From: Afifella aestuarii
Lineage (GTDB): Bacteria; Pseudomonadota; Alphaproteobacteria; Rhizobiales; Afifellaceae
DNA: 64,000 nt
Assembly: GCF_004023665.1 (NCBI RefSeq)
Contig: NZ_SAUF01000002.1
Coordinates: 1,156,391 to 1,220,390, forward strand
Direction: 5' to 3'
In this document: one piece after another, positions 8,545 to 17,253 of the stretch
How positions within the stretch are numbered: the stretch's first letter is position 1
Layout: every line of letters begins with the position of its first letter
Made by a program: the position numbers and the translations under genes
Notes under the pieces: generated by a model
Told to the model about the DNA's origin: nothing
What the model saw: the letters and a program-made list of their open reading frames with translations, nothing else
Databases searched by the model: none

Positions 8545-8924
8545 CTGAGTGCTTTGATGTCGTGGATGCCACGCGAAGGCCGTGAACGTGTGTCAGCTCG
8601 TTACGCAGGCGGTTGATGCCGAATCGCCGGCCTTGTCGCAGCGTAGTAGGCGCGGCTCCTCGATCTTCGAGGCACCTTCCGTCCCAGCGAGCGATGCGCG
8701 CTCCGTCTTCGATTCCTCCGCCGAAGAGCCTGGCCAGGCGATAGCGCAATCACCGCTTGCGCGGGGCTGGGCGTGAAATCCCGCATCGATGCAGGTCAGC
8801 CCGGCGTCACCTGTGCGCTCATAGAGTTTCCCCCGTCAGCGGATGAAACCGTGTCTGCGAATTTCGGACGCAAACGACGCTGGGTGTGGGGCGTGAGCGC
8901 AGATTGCGGCGTGTCGCCTAGGGG
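8545..8924. other. Intergenic stretch, no supported gene
   Basis: About 380 nt upstream of the MoxR locus. Frames present are short and biased. I see no RNA gene, IS end or inverted repeat of note here. Promoter-like sequence begins just downstream. Confidence 0.55.
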
Positions 8925-8957
8925 TGGCATAACGAAGCTTCAATCCTATAAAGCTTT
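8925..8957 (+). promoter_or_regulatory. Candidate promoter and twin palindromes of the MoxR operon
   Basis: TATAAA (8947-8952) is a good -10 box, with a weak TGGCAT at 8925-8930, 16 nt upstream. Two perfect 8-bp palindromes flank and overlap it: GAAGCTTC (8934-8941) and AAAGCTTT (8950-8957), with centres 16 bp apart. The arrangement suggests a regulator dimer pair, or may be chance in an AT-rich leader. Confidence 0.35.
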
Positions 8958-8987
8958 CGATCTATTTTTGTCCGCAAGGCTTAGATT

Positions 8988-9809
8988 TTGTCTCTCCCCG
9001 AAGAATGGTGTCTTTCGTTTCGCCCTTGGTCGGCCGGCACGATAGCCGGCTTGCCGAGTTGGCGCCGTAGATCGGTTGCAGGGCTCTGCCTCTCTTTTTT
9101 TCTAGCCGCAGGCGGCATTGCGAATGCTCAGAGCCCGCAAGAGCGATTGGACACCGGAACGGGAACCGGGGACGCGGCAACCGTCGCACGTCTCACGCCG
9201 CCAAAGGGCGAATCCGGCACCACCTACGTCGAGGCTGTTGCGGGCAACGGGCTCCAGACGAGCGTTGTCTACATGCCGTTTGAATCCGCGCTGGACGCCG
9301 AGACGTCAACTGCGGAGTCTCGCGGCGAGGCGACCGGCGATGTGCAGAGCATTCCCGCCGTCAGGGGCATGGCGTTCGCTATTTTGTTTCTCATCCTTGC
9401 TGCTGCCGTGTTTTTCATTTGGCGCAATCGCGGTCACCTCAGAGATTTGGCGGGCCCGAGCGACCGCAGGCTTGCCCCGCCCACGCCAGCTGCCGCGGCA
9501 GATCCGGAAATCGATCGCGACCTTCTCGAAAGGCTCAAGGCGGAGGGCGACCCTCGCGTCGGTTTGCGGTTGATTCTTCAGCGCTTCCTTGTTCTCGCTG
9601 CCGAAGAGAACGCCATCGTCATGAAGCGCAGTTTGACAACCCGAGAACTGGTTCGCCTTCTTCCTGGCAGCTTTGAGCATCGCCAGACGCTCGAAACCCT
9701 TGCCCAGCGCGCCGAGTTGGTGCTGTTCGGTGGCCGCGACCTCTCTCGGAGCGATTACGAAGCCTGTCTCGAACTTGCGACCCCCTTCCTCAGGCGGGCC
9801 GGCGGGTGA
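8988..9809 (+). CDS. DUF4129-type membrane protein of the MoxR locus
   Basis: 273 residues from a TTG at 8988 preceded by AAGG. A second TTG at 9051 would start directly at a signal-like stretch (RRRSVAGLCLSFFLAAGG). A periplasmic segment is followed by one TM helix (AFAILFLILAAAVFFIWR, about 126-143) and a cytoplasmic C-terminal region with LTTRELVRLLP and AELVLFGGRDLSR, the pattern seen in DUF4129 proteins that sit beside moxR/DUF58 genes. First gene of a tight seven-gene operon. Role unknown; inferred partner of the MoxR-DUF58 assembly at the membrane. Confidence 0.72.
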   Translation: MSLPEEWCLSFRPWSAGTIAGLPSWRRRSVAGLCLSFFLAAGGIANAQSPQERLDTGTGTGDAATVARLTPPKGESGTTYVEAVAGNGLQTSVVYMPFESALDAETSTAESRGEATGDVQSIPAVRGMAFAILFLILAAAVFFIWRNRGHLRDLAGPSDRRLAPPTPAAAADPEIDRDLLERLKAEGDPRVGLRLILQRFLVLAAEENAIVMKRSLTTRELVRLLPGSFEHRQTLETLAQRAELVLFGGRDLSRSDYEACLELATPFLRRAGG

Positions 9810-9811
9810 GC

Positions 9812-11194
9812 ATGAGGACACAAAGCCAGGCTGACAGCGGTGCGACGCACGCAAGCGGCAACGTGGCGACGACGGCGATCTTACTGGCCGTGATGATCGC
9901 CGCCGGTGCGATCATCTATTTTACCAGCGGCTTCACTCTCGGAAAAAGCGCCATTGGCTTTGACGGGCTAGACGTATGGCTGCAGGCGAATGGCGTAGAA
10001 ACTCTGCCTTATCTTGATCAGACCGAAGACGGGCCGCGCCAAGCGTTTCGCATCGTACCGATCTATGACAACGACCTTCAAGACGAGGCGACCGCGCAGA
10101 CCGATGGCCTTGAGGATGTCCGCGGCAGCCTGGCGCCACGTCCCATGTCTCTTCGGGCTTTCGAGGGCAAGCTCTATGACGGGCCGGTTTTGGCCGTCCT
10201 GCCGAAATGGCGCAGTGGTATCGTCTCTCGCGGGAGAGCCCACCCCGATCTCCTCATTCCAGCAGACCGTATCGCCTTTTATGGGAAGGCAGTCACGCGG
10301 CCACAAGCGGTGAACTTCAAGTCGCAGGGCATGGAGGCCTCAGCTTTCGGGGATGTTTCTAACAATGAGGTCGCTCTCTACGCACCGCAGGTGCTCGGGC
10401 CAGATCTCGACGAGCTCTGCGTGCCGCTCCTCACCATCAAGGATGTTGGTACGCTTCTCGGGGATTGTGGCGAGGGGATCTTCGGCGACGGCACGGTTCT
10501 CTACGTTCTCTCCGATCCCGATCTTCTCGACAATCACGGCCTTGGGAACGGCGAAAACGCTGCGATCGCGCTGGCCGTCGTGCGGCAGCTCGCGGGTGAG
10601 CTCCCTGTCTATATCGACAATGAGGCTGATGAAACGCAGCCGGGCGACGAAGAGATTGCCGGCAAGGACACCCACGAGCGCACGATCGCCGACCTTGAGC
10701 GTTTTTTCCGTTATCCGTTCTCGCTGTTCTGGGTCGGCGTCGTGCTTGCCTCCGGCCTCGCCCTTTGGCGGGGCAGTCGGCGCTTCGGGCGCCCGGTCGA
10801 AGATCATCTTGACGAAGCCCGCTCGGCTTCCAAGCAGCGCACCATCGCCGCCTCACGGCGCATCCTCATGCTGTCAGGAGCCGAGGCGGCGCTCATCGAA
10901 ACCTATGTCAAAGACCGGCTGGAGGCGCTCGCCTCGGAGCTTCTCGGCAGCCATCGGCGCCGCCCCGAGCGCTCCACCGCGGCGAGCACCAATGAGTCAC
11001 GCCCCGGCGAGCGCAATTTCGAGGCATTGCTTCCACTGATCCGCAACCGCTCGGCCGAACTTGGCGAGCGGCTCGCAACGGCCTACGGGGCGGTCACCGA
11101 CCAGCAGGCGGAACAGCGTGCCCGGTTCGAGGCGCTCGCCGCCTTCGACGCCATTATTCAGGAGACACAGCATGAATTTGGACGAACTGCGTAG
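9812..11194 (+). CDS. DUF4350 domain membrane protein
   Basis: 460 residues. An N-terminal TM helix (TTAILLAVMIAAGAIIYF) precedes a large periplasmic domain of the DUF4350 / GATase-like type. A second TM segment (YPFSLFWVGVVLASGLALW, near 310) leads to a charged helical cytoplasmic tail. ATG at 9812 has GGGTGAG just upstream; a GTG at 9806 overlaps the previous stop. DUF4350 proteins typically lie next to MoxR ATPases and DUF58 proteins. Enzymatic activity is unlikely; a structural or sensing role is inferred. Confidence 0.78.
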   Translation: MRTQSQADSGATHASGNVATTAILLAVMIAAGAIIYFTSGFTLGKSAIGFDGLDVWLQANGVETLPYLDQTEDGPRQAFRIVPIYDNDLQDEATAQTDGLEDVRGSLAPRPMSLRAFEGKLYDGPVLAVLPKWRSGIVSRGRAHPDLLIPADRIAFYGKAVTRPQAVNFKSQGMEASAFGDVSNNEVALYAPQVLGPDLDELCVPLLTIKDVGTLLGDCGEGIFGDGTVLYVLSDPDLLDNHGLGNGENAAIALAVVRQLAGELPVYIDNEADETQPGDEEIAGKDTHERTIADLERFFRYPFSLFWVGVVLASGLALWRGSRRFGRPVEDHLDEARSASKQRTIAASRRILMLSGAEAALIETYVKDRLEALASELLGSHRRRPERSTAASTNESRPGERNFEALLPLIRNRSAELGERLATAYGAVTDQQAEQRARFEALAAFDAIIQETQHEFGRTA

Positions 11195-12128
11195 CCTGCG
11201 CGACAGGGTGGCCACCGAGATCGGAAAGGCGGTTCAAGGGCAGGACGAGGTCGTCGAGCTGCTTCTCGTCTCGCTTTTCGCCAGAGGACATTGCCTTTTG
11301 GAAGGACCGCCGGGAACGGCGAAGACGCTTCTGGCCCAGAGTCTGGCGGCTGCGCTTCACCTTGACTTCAACCGCATCCAGTTCACTCCGGATCTTATGC
11401 CCGGCGATGTCATTGGCTCCAACATCTTCGACTTCAACGCCAGCCGCTTCAACTTGGTCAAGGGGCCGATCTTCACCGACATCCTGCTGACTGACGAGAT
11501 CAACCGCGCACCCCCCAAGACTCAGGCCGCACTGCTACAGGTGATGAACGAACGCAATGTCACCATCGACGGCGTCGACTATCCGGTTGGTGATGTCTTC
11601 TTCACTGTCGCTACCCAAAATCCACTGGAGCAGCAAGGCACCTATCCGTTGCCCGAGGCTCAACTCGACCGTTTCCTGTTTAAGCTGGTGATTGATTTTC
11701 CCGACGAGGCGGCTGAATTGTCGATCCTCAAGCGCCATGCCGGCCAGGCGCTTGAGCATGACGCGCGCAAGGCGGCGATCATGCCCGTGGCGGGGCTTGA
11801 GGAGATCCGCGCCGGTCAGAAGTTGATCGATGAGATCCGGCTAGACGACGAGATCCTGCGCTACGTCCTGGCGCTGGCCCGCGCCACGCGCAGCGAGGCC
11901 GAGATCGCCCACGGTGTCTCAACCCGCGCCGCCGATGCCCTTTGCGGCGCGGTGCGCGCCAAGGCGGCCCTCGACGGTCGGGACTACGCTATCCCCGACG
12001 ACGTCAAGCTGCTCTTTGTTTCGACGATGCGTCACAGGATCGTGCTTTCGCCCACCGCCGAGATTGAGGGCCGCAGTCCGGCCGCGGTGCTGTCTTCGGT
12101 GCTCGAGCAAATCCCCGCGCCGCGCTGA
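11172..12128 (+). CDS. MoxR family AAA+ ATPase
   Basis: 318 residues. Walker A GPPGTAKT is at 45-52, Walker B ILLTDE at 104-109 followed by INRAPPKTQ, and the MoxR hallmark ATQNPLEQQGTYPLPEAQLD is near 148-167 with its sensor residues. The ATG at 11172 has GGAG 7 nt upstream; the longer upstream frame is an artefact overlapping the previous gene. MoxR ATPases act as chaperones for vWA or metallo-protein clients, and the adjacent DUF58 protein carries such a domain. The stop overlaps the DUF58 start (TGATG). Confidence 0.95.
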   Translation: MNLDELRSLRDRVATEIGKAVQGQDEVVELLLVSLFARGHCLLEGPPGTAKTLLAQSLAAALHLDFNRIQFTPDLMPGDVIGSNIFDFNASRFNLVKGPIFTDILLTDEINRAPPKTQAALLQVMNERNVTIDGVDYPVGDVFFTVATQNPLEQQGTYPLPEAQLDRFLFKLVIDFPDEAAELSILKRHAGQALEHDARKAAIMPVAGLEEIRAGQKLIDEIRLDDEILRYVLALARATRSEAEIAHGVSTRAADALCGAVRAKAALDGRDYAIPDDVKLLFVSTMRHRIVLSPTAEIEGRSPAAVLSSVLEQIPAPR

Positions 12129-13450
12129 TGCGTCCTTCGCGCCGTCTCCTGATTGTCGCCGGGCTGCTGGTTGCCGCGTCCCTCGCGATCCTCGCATTCG
12201 CGCAGGTGCCGCCGGCGACCATCATCGTCGCCTGGGGCGCCCTGATGGCTGCGCTCGTTATCGACGCGACGACGACGCCCGGCGCCAAACGCTTTACCGT
12301 CGAGGCGCCGGAGACCCGAGAGTTTTTCGTCGGCGAGACGACGAAACTGCGTTTCGCTCTGGTAGCACGGGAGAGGGTGAGCCGCGTTCCTGCAGCGGGC
12401 GGTCCGGTGCGCTTTCGCCTCGCTTGGCCGTCTGGCATCGAGGGCCCGGCGGAATTTGGTGTCTCGGATGCTTCGCAAGACGCCAGCGCCACGATCACGG
12501 TCAGGGGCGTGCGGCGCGGTGACTACCGGCCCGGCGAGGTTGCGGTGTTACGCCTGGGTAGGCTGAAGCTTCTCGACCATATCGCTTTCTATCCTGTCGC
12601 TACCCGGCTCGTCGTCACACCCAATCTCAGGCGCGTGACTTCCGGAGACATCGACTTGCAGATCGCGACCGAAACCTTCGGCGCTCGCGCGGCCCTCAAT
12701 CGCGGGGAAGGTTCGGAGTTTCATCAGCTGCGCGACTTCGTATCAGGCATGGACAGTCGTGCCATCGACTACAAGCGGTCAGCTCGTCACCGCAATCTTG
12801 TTGCCCGTGAGATGCGGGCCGAACGCAACCACAACATCGTGCTTGCCATGGATAACGGCCATCTCATGCGCGAGGAGATCGCCGGGCTTGCCAAGATCGA
12901 TCACATGATCGACTCCGCCATGGCGCTCGCCTGGGCTGCTGTGAAGGGTGGTGACCTCGTCGGGCTCTACGCCTTCGACGCGCGCCCCCGCATCTATGTT
13001 CCACCCGGCGGCGGCATGAAAGCCTTCTCCCATCTCAGAACCCGGGTTGCAGAGCTCGAATATCGCTCGGTGGAAACCAATCATACCCTGGCTATGACCC
13101 ATCTCGGCCAGAAGTTGAACCGGCGCAGCCTGGTAATCGTGTTCTCCGACTTCGTCGACACGACGACCGCCGAACTCCTGGTCGAGAACGTGGCGGTGCT
13201 GAACCGGCATCACGTCGTCGTCTTCGTTTCCCTTCGCGACCCGCTCCTGTCGGACATGACACGTCACGCCGCGAGCGATCTGGGCGCCGTGGCGAGCGTG
13301 GTGGCCGCCGCCGGATTGGAACGCGAGCGCCGCGCCGTTTTAGATCGCCTATCCCGGCTCGGCGTCTTCGTCATCGATGCGCGGCCGGGTGAGGTGAGCG
13401 CGCGGCTCATCTCCACCTACCTGAGAATCAGGGAGCGGGAGCTGATATGA
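12128..13450 (+). CDS. DUF58 (vWA-like) protein, MoxR partner
   Basis: 440 residues. Two N-terminal hydrophobic helices (LLIVAGLLVAASLAILAF, then an Ala-rich one) are followed by a beta-rich region and the DUF58 signature around 195-225 (GSEFHQLRDFV, then DYKRSARHRNLVAREM). The C-terminal half resembles a vWA fold (NIVLAMDNGHLM in place of a classical MIDAS; LVIVFSDFVDTTTAELL). The degenerate metal site is normal for DUF58. It is the expected client or partner of the preceding ATPase. It overlaps the next gene by 4 nt (ATGA). Confidence 0.92.
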   Translation: MRPSRRLLIVAGLLVAASLAILAFAQVPPATIIVAWGALMAALVIDATTTPGAKRFTVEAPETREFFVGETTKLRFALVARERVSRVPAAGGPVRFRLAWPSGIEGPAEFGVSDASQDASATITVRGVRRGDYRPGEVAVLRLGRLKLLDHIAFYPVATRLVVTPNLRRVTSGDIDLQIATETFGARAALNRGEGSEFHQLRDFVSGMDSRAIDYKRSARHRNLVAREMRAERNHNIVLAMDNGHLMREEIAGLAKIDHMIDSAMALAWAAVKGGDLVGLYAFDARPRIYVPPGGGMKAFSHLRTRVAELEYRSVETNHTLAMTHLGQKLNRRSLVIVFSDFVDTTTAELLVENVAVLNRHHVVVFVSLRDPLLSDMTRHAASDLGAVASVVAAAGLERERRAVLDRLSRLGVFVIDARPGEVSARLISTYLRIRERELI

Positions 13451-14505
13451 CGACAAGCGCCGACGTTATCCGCTCCAGCAGGTTCAGGGCTGAGCGCGAA
13501 GCCGGGTGGCAACGCCTTGCTGCGATTGTGGCTGCTGCCGAGAAGCGTGGACTATCGAAGCTTGATTTCGATGATGCGCGCGATCTCGTGCCGCTCTATC
13601 GCCAGGCGATCGCGTCCCTTTCCGTCGCCCGGGAAATTTCTCTCGATGCCAGCGTGGTCGATTATCTCGAAAGCCTCTGCGCCCGTGCCTATTTGCTGAT
13701 CTACGCGCCGCGCGAAACGCTCCGCGGGCTGTTTACGCGCTTCTTCACCCGCAGCGCGCCCCAGGCCGTCCGTCGCTCGGCGATGGTTATTCTCATTGCC
13801 TATGTCGTCATGACCATCGGCGCCGTCGCTGCATATCTGCTCGCGATGAGCGACCCCACCTGGTTCTACGCTTTCGTGCCGGAGAGTCTTGCCGGCGGAC
13901 GCGGACCAAGAGCCAGCGCCGAGGCGCTTAAGAGGCTTCTTTACGACAAGGAGGGTGCGGAGCTAGGTGGGCTCGGCGCCTTCGCCAGCTACCTCTTCTC
14001 GCACAATACCCAGGTCGCCCTTTTTTCCTTCGCGCTCGGCGTCGTCGTCTGTGTGCCAAGCCTTCTCCTTGCTCTCTACAACGGTGCTGTCCTTGGGGCT
14101 TTCACGGCGATCCATGCTCAAAAGGGGCTCGCGCTCGATTTTGTCGGCTGGTTGTCTATTCACGGCGTCACTGAGCTTTCCGCCGTCGCGATCGCCACGG
14201 GGGGAGGATTATCGCTGGGGCTTGCCGTGCTGTTTCCCGGACAGCGCAGCCGTGCAGCGGCCCTGCGCAAAGCGGGCAGGGACGCTGCCAAGCTCGCCCT
14301 GGTTGCCGCCTTGATGCTGGTCGTCGCCGGCGTGCTGGAATCCTTCGGCCGCACTCTCGTCACCAGCCTCTGGGCGCGTATCGTCATCGGATGGGGGCTG
14401 GGCGTCTGCTGGCTCGCCTGGTTCAGCCTCTGTGGTCGCAAGCGCGGTCCGGTCGGCGCGATCGATCAAATGGTGCCAGCGGACCGGATCGGGGAGGCCA
14501 GCTGA
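13447..14505 (+). CDS. SpoIIM/DUF95 family integral membrane protein
   Basis: 352 residues. A soluble helical N-terminus (about 1-110) is followed by about six TM helices beginning at SAMVILIAYVVMTIGAVAAYLL. The SpoIIM-type core is visible as ASYLFSHNTQVALFSFALG and GWLSIHGVTELSAVAIATGG. The family is named for a Bacillus engulfment protein but is widespread in non-sporulating bacteria beside MoxR/DUF58 genes. This organism shows no sign of sporulation, so the role here is unknown and probably part of the MoxR membrane complex. Confidence 0.9.
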   Translation: MTTSADVIRSSRFRAEREAGWQRLAAIVAAAEKRGLSKLDFDDARDLVPLYRQAIASLSVAREISLDASVVDYLESLCARAYLLIYAPRETLRGLFTRFFTRSAPQAVRRSAMVILIAYVVMTIGAVAAYLLAMSDPTWFYAFVPESLAGGRGPRASAEALKRLLYDKEGAELGGLGAFASYLFSHNTQVALFSFALGVVVCVPSLLLALYNGAVLGAFTAIHAQKGLALDFVGWLSIHGVTELSAVAIATGGGLSLGLAVLFPGQRSRAAALRKAGRDAAKLALVAALMLVVAGVLESFGRTLVTSLWARIVIGWGLGVCWLAWFSLCGRKRGPVGAIDQMVPADRIGEAS

Positions 14506-15590
14506 TGGGTTGGCCGAAGAACCGGCGCGAAAGGAAGGCTCGCGAACGCATGGTCCGCGCCGGCGAGGTGAAACAGGGCAAGGTTCTCTCGTTGATCCCG
14601 CCCGAAGGCGCGCCGCTCAACCTTGCGGTCGCCACCATCGCGGCGCGTTGCGGCGCCCAGCTCATCGACTTCATTATCACCACCCTCGCCACGATCGTGC
14701 TCTTTCTCGTCATTTCGGTCCTCTCGCGGCCGGGAATGGCAGGCGAAAGTGCCATCGGCGGATTGATCGTGCTGTTGTTGGGCGCGCCCTTCTACATGCT
14801 GTGCGAGCTGTTCATGAACGGCCGCACACCGGGCAAACGACTGGTCGGCATTCGGGTGGTCTCGCGGGATGGAGCCGGGCTTTCCACCCATCAGGTCGTC
14901 ATGCGCAACCTGACGAAGGAGGTGGAGGTCTTCCTGCCGATCAGCTTTCTTCTCACGTTCCAGACTATGCCGAGCTGGTTGGTGATTTTGATGTTCACCT
15001 GGCTTGCGGCGGTCTTCGCAGTGCCGATCGTCAACCGCGCCAACCAGCGGCTCGGCGATCTTGCCGCCGGCACCGCGGTCATCGTCGATCCGCGTCCGGT
15101 GCTGCTCGAAGACGTGGCCACCAAGGCCGATCAGGCAACCCTGGAACGTTTCGTCTTTACGAGCGCCCAACTCGACGTTTACGGCGCGTATGAGCTGCAG
15201 GTGCTGGAAAAGCTGCTCAGGCCTCAGGCGAGAGCGACCGCAGCGCCATCTCCCGGCAAGGAGCGGCTCAATGGGCTCACTGCCGTCGGCCAGCGGATCC
15301 GTGCCAAGATCGGCTATGATGAAAGCGTGGAGCCGAAGGATGAGGAAGCGTTCCTACGCAGCTTCTACGTCGCCCAGCGGGGGTATCTCGAAAAGAAGAA
15401 GCTCTTCGGGGAAGCGCGCGCTAACAAGTTCCATCACGGCGAACCGACCGCGTCCGCCGTCCTCGCGCCAGCCCCGGGGCCGATCCGTTCCACGGCATCG
15501 CCTGCGGCGTCGAATGGCGCTGAAGGACCGGGACGCACCAACGAACCCACGAACCAGGTACAACATTCATCAACCAAGGGGCTGACATGA
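14505..15590 (+). CDS. RDD family membrane protein
   Basis: 361 residues. The RDD motif appears as RCGAQLIDFIITTLATIVLF (Arg and Asp at the start of TM1, about 48-67), followed by two more TM helices and FMNGRTPGKRLVGIRVVSRD, the classic inter-helix loop. The C-terminal 150 residues are soluble, charged and end in a low-complexity Ser/Ala/Thr tail. ATG at 14505 overlaps the previous stop and has GGGGAGG 7 nt upstream. RDD proteins are diverse small transporters or membrane anchors; here it is a component of the MoxR locus. Confidence 0.9.
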   Translation: MGWPKNRRERKARERMVRAGEVKQGKVLSLIPPEGAPLNLAVATIAARCGAQLIDFIITTLATIVLFLVISVLSRPGMAGESAIGGLIVLLLGAPFYMLCELFMNGRTPGKRLVGIRVVSRDGAGLSTHQVVMRNLTKEVEVFLPISFLLTFQTMPSWLVILMFTWLAAVFAVPIVNRANQRLGDLAAGTAVIVDPRPVLLEDVATKADQATLERFVFTSAQLDVYGAYELQVLEKLLRPQARATAAPSPGKERLNGLTAVGQRIRAKIGYDESVEPKDEEAFLRSFYVAQRGYLEKKKLFGEARANKFHHGEPTASAVLAPAPGPIRSTASPAASNGAEGPGRTNEPTNQVQHSSTKGLT

Positions 15591-16327
15591 CGATAACCGA
15601 CACTCCCACCGACAAGCCAAGCTTCGGCGTCGGCGCGCGCCTAGGGGAAACCTTCTCCATATTTGGAAAGCGCTTCGTCGTTTTCGCCGTCATCGGCGGT
15701 GTCGTCGGCGTTCTGGGCCAGGTGCCGTTCTTTTTCCTGATGGCGAGCGCGGGGCCGGGGGCCGAGGAGAACTTCGGCGTCATCCTCTTAGGTGCAGTTC
15801 CGCCTTTGATCATCTATCAAGTGATGACCGGCATGCTGGTGCTGGCGGCCTACGACGCCAAGAGCGGACGGCCGATCCGTCTCGGCACCTATGTGATGAG
15901 TGCCCTCAAGCGCCTTCTGCCGCTGATCGTCATGGCGATCTTCGTCTACATTCTGATTGCCATCGGCCTCGTCTTGCTGATCGTCCCCGGCGTATGGGTG
16001 CTCGGCGTTACTGCCGTCTTCGTGCCCGCCATCATGATCGAAGGTGCCGGCTTCGGAGCGGTCGGTCGTTCAGCCAGTTTGACCAAGGACTATCGCTGGC
16101 CCATCGTGCTGTTGCTCGTGGTCGTCTACCTCATCGCGTATGTGATTGCCTTTGTCATGGCAATTTTCGTCGGCCTCTTCGGCGGAGTGTTCCTGGTCGT
16201 CGCCCAGGGGCTCGTCAGCGGCATCACCACCTCGATCGTGTCCATTGCAGTGGCAATGACTTACGCGCGGCTGCGCGAGATCAAGGAAGGCGTCGGCTTC
16301 ACCGACCTCGCCGAAGTCTTTGCGTAA
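15587..16327 (+). CDS. Polytopic membrane protein, last gene of the MoxR operon
   Basis: 246 residues, about five or six TM helices (for example FVVFAVIGGVVGVLGQVPFF and VVYLIAYVIAFVMAIFVGLF). The central GAGFGAVGRSASLTKDYRW is typical of the DUF975-like / glycerophosphodiester-phosphodiesterase membrane-domain superfamily. It starts inside the previous stop (ATGA at 15587-15590). Substrate and role are unknown; inferred to work with the RDD and SpoIIM proteins. Confidence 0.82.
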   Translation: MTITDTPTDKPSFGVGARLGETFSIFGKRFVVFAVIGGVVGVLGQVPFFFLMASAGPGAEENFGVILLGAVPPLIIYQVMTGMLVLAAYDAKSGRPIRLGTYVMSALKRLLPLIVMAIFVYILIAIGLVLLIVPGVWVLGVTAVFVPAIMIEGAGFGAVGRSASLTKDYRWPIVLLLVVVYLIAYVIAFVMAIFVGLFGGVFLVVAQGLVSGITTSIVSIAVAMTYARLREIKEGVGFTDLAEVFA

Positions 16328-16481
16328 GGCGGCGGCGAGAGGTGATGAGGCGATAGGTCTCCGTTGACAACGTCATTGATAACTGCGCGGGCGTTGCAGC
16401 GCCCGCGAGCGCTATTAAGCGCATATTTCCTTCTCGTCCCATCGCTCGCAGCAACGTCCGCGGGAGCACACGCTGTGGCGG

Positions 16482-17159
16482 TCAGATCCGACGATCGAAG
16501 ACCGAAGTTCCCTTCTTCAAGCGGTAAACCGCCGAGGGACGGTTGGCGCCAGGCATTCGCCGTTTCCCGCCCGTCTCCTCGATGAAGTCTCGTTCGAAGA
16601 CCTTGCGCCGAAAGGCATCGATATTGAGCCTCTGGCCGAGCGCGATCTGGTAGATGTCGTGCAGTTCCGACAGCGTAAACTCCCGCGGCAGGAAACGCGC
16701 TGGCAGGTCGGAATAGGCGCCCTTGCCGCGCAGGCGCTTTAAAGCAGCCGACAAGATGAGATCGTGGTCGAACGGCATGCCACCTGCCTCTTCGACAGGC
16801 GTCAGCGTGAGCCCTTCGCGCGAGAGCGCGGGGCGAAGCGCTTCGATCGGCGAGAGCGAGAAATAGGCAACGCTCACCGACCATCCGCGCGGATCGCGGC
16901 CGGACCCGGAAAAGGTGGATAGCTGCTCGACGTACAGCTCGTTCAGCCCCGCTTTCTGCATCAAGACCCGCCGGGTCGTTGCGCCGAGATGGTCGTCCTC
17001 ATCCACATGCACATAGCCGCCGATCAATGCATCGGATTCCGCGAAAGGCTCCTTCTCGCGCCTGGCCCTCAGCACGCAGAGCCGCTCTTCATGGACCGTG
17101 AGGGGCACGACGTCCACCGTCAGGATAGGCGCTTCAAACTTGGTTTCCATAAACGGCAT
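16482..17159 (-). CDS. NrtR-type Nudix transcriptional regulator
   Basis: 225 residues. Residues about 8-150 are a Nudix fold, but the Nudix box is degenerate: GGYVHVDEDDHLGATTRRVL lacks the REUXEE catalytic core, so hydrolysis is unlikely. The C-terminus is the winged-helix domain typical of NrtR (FTLSELHDIYQIALG, then DAFRRKVFERDFIEETGG and RPSAVYRL). NrtR proteins repress NAD-related genes and release DNA on binding ADP-ribose-like nucleotides. Starts at 17159 or 17150 are possible. It is divergent from the vWA / PurA-like operon, its probable target. Classification strong, ligand inferred. Confidence 0.88.
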   Translation of the reverse strand: MPFMETKFEAPILTVDVVPLTVHEERLCVLRARREKEPFAESDALIGGYVHVDEDDHLGATTRRVLMQKAGLNELYVEQLSTFSGSGRDPRGWSVSVAYFSLSPIEALRPALSREGLTLTPVEEAGGMPFDHDLILSAALKRLRGKGAYSDLPARFLPREFTLSELHDIYQIALGQRLNIDAFRRKVFERDFIEETGGKRRMPGANRPSAVYRLKKGTSVFDRRI

Positions 17160-17160
17160 C

Positions 17161-17197
17161 TTGCATCTTATTAGGTAATATGCAAAATGCATTTAAT
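17161..17197. promoter_or_regulatory. Candidate NrtR operator with repeated TGCAT half-sites
   Basis: The gap between nrtR and the vWA gene holds ATGCA-AAA-TGCAT (17180-17192), a perfect 5-bp dyad. An inverted TTGCAT lies at 17161-17166. The region is AT-rich and would overlap promoters of both divergent genes. Binding is inferred from position only. Confidence 0.4.
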
Positions 17198-17203
17198 CAG
17201 GCG

Positions 17204-17220
17204 GTGCTGGCAGGCAGCAC
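17204..17220 (+). other. Leader hairpin upstream of the vWA gene
   Basis: GTGCTG-GCAGG-CAGCAC is a perfect 6-bp stem with a 5-nt loop in the likely 5' leader, 33 nt before the start codon. Function unknown; it might stabilise the transcript or mark a recognition dyad. Confidence 0.4.
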
Positions 17221-17253
17221 AGGAGCCTCTCAGAACCAAGGAAGGAACCGGCC

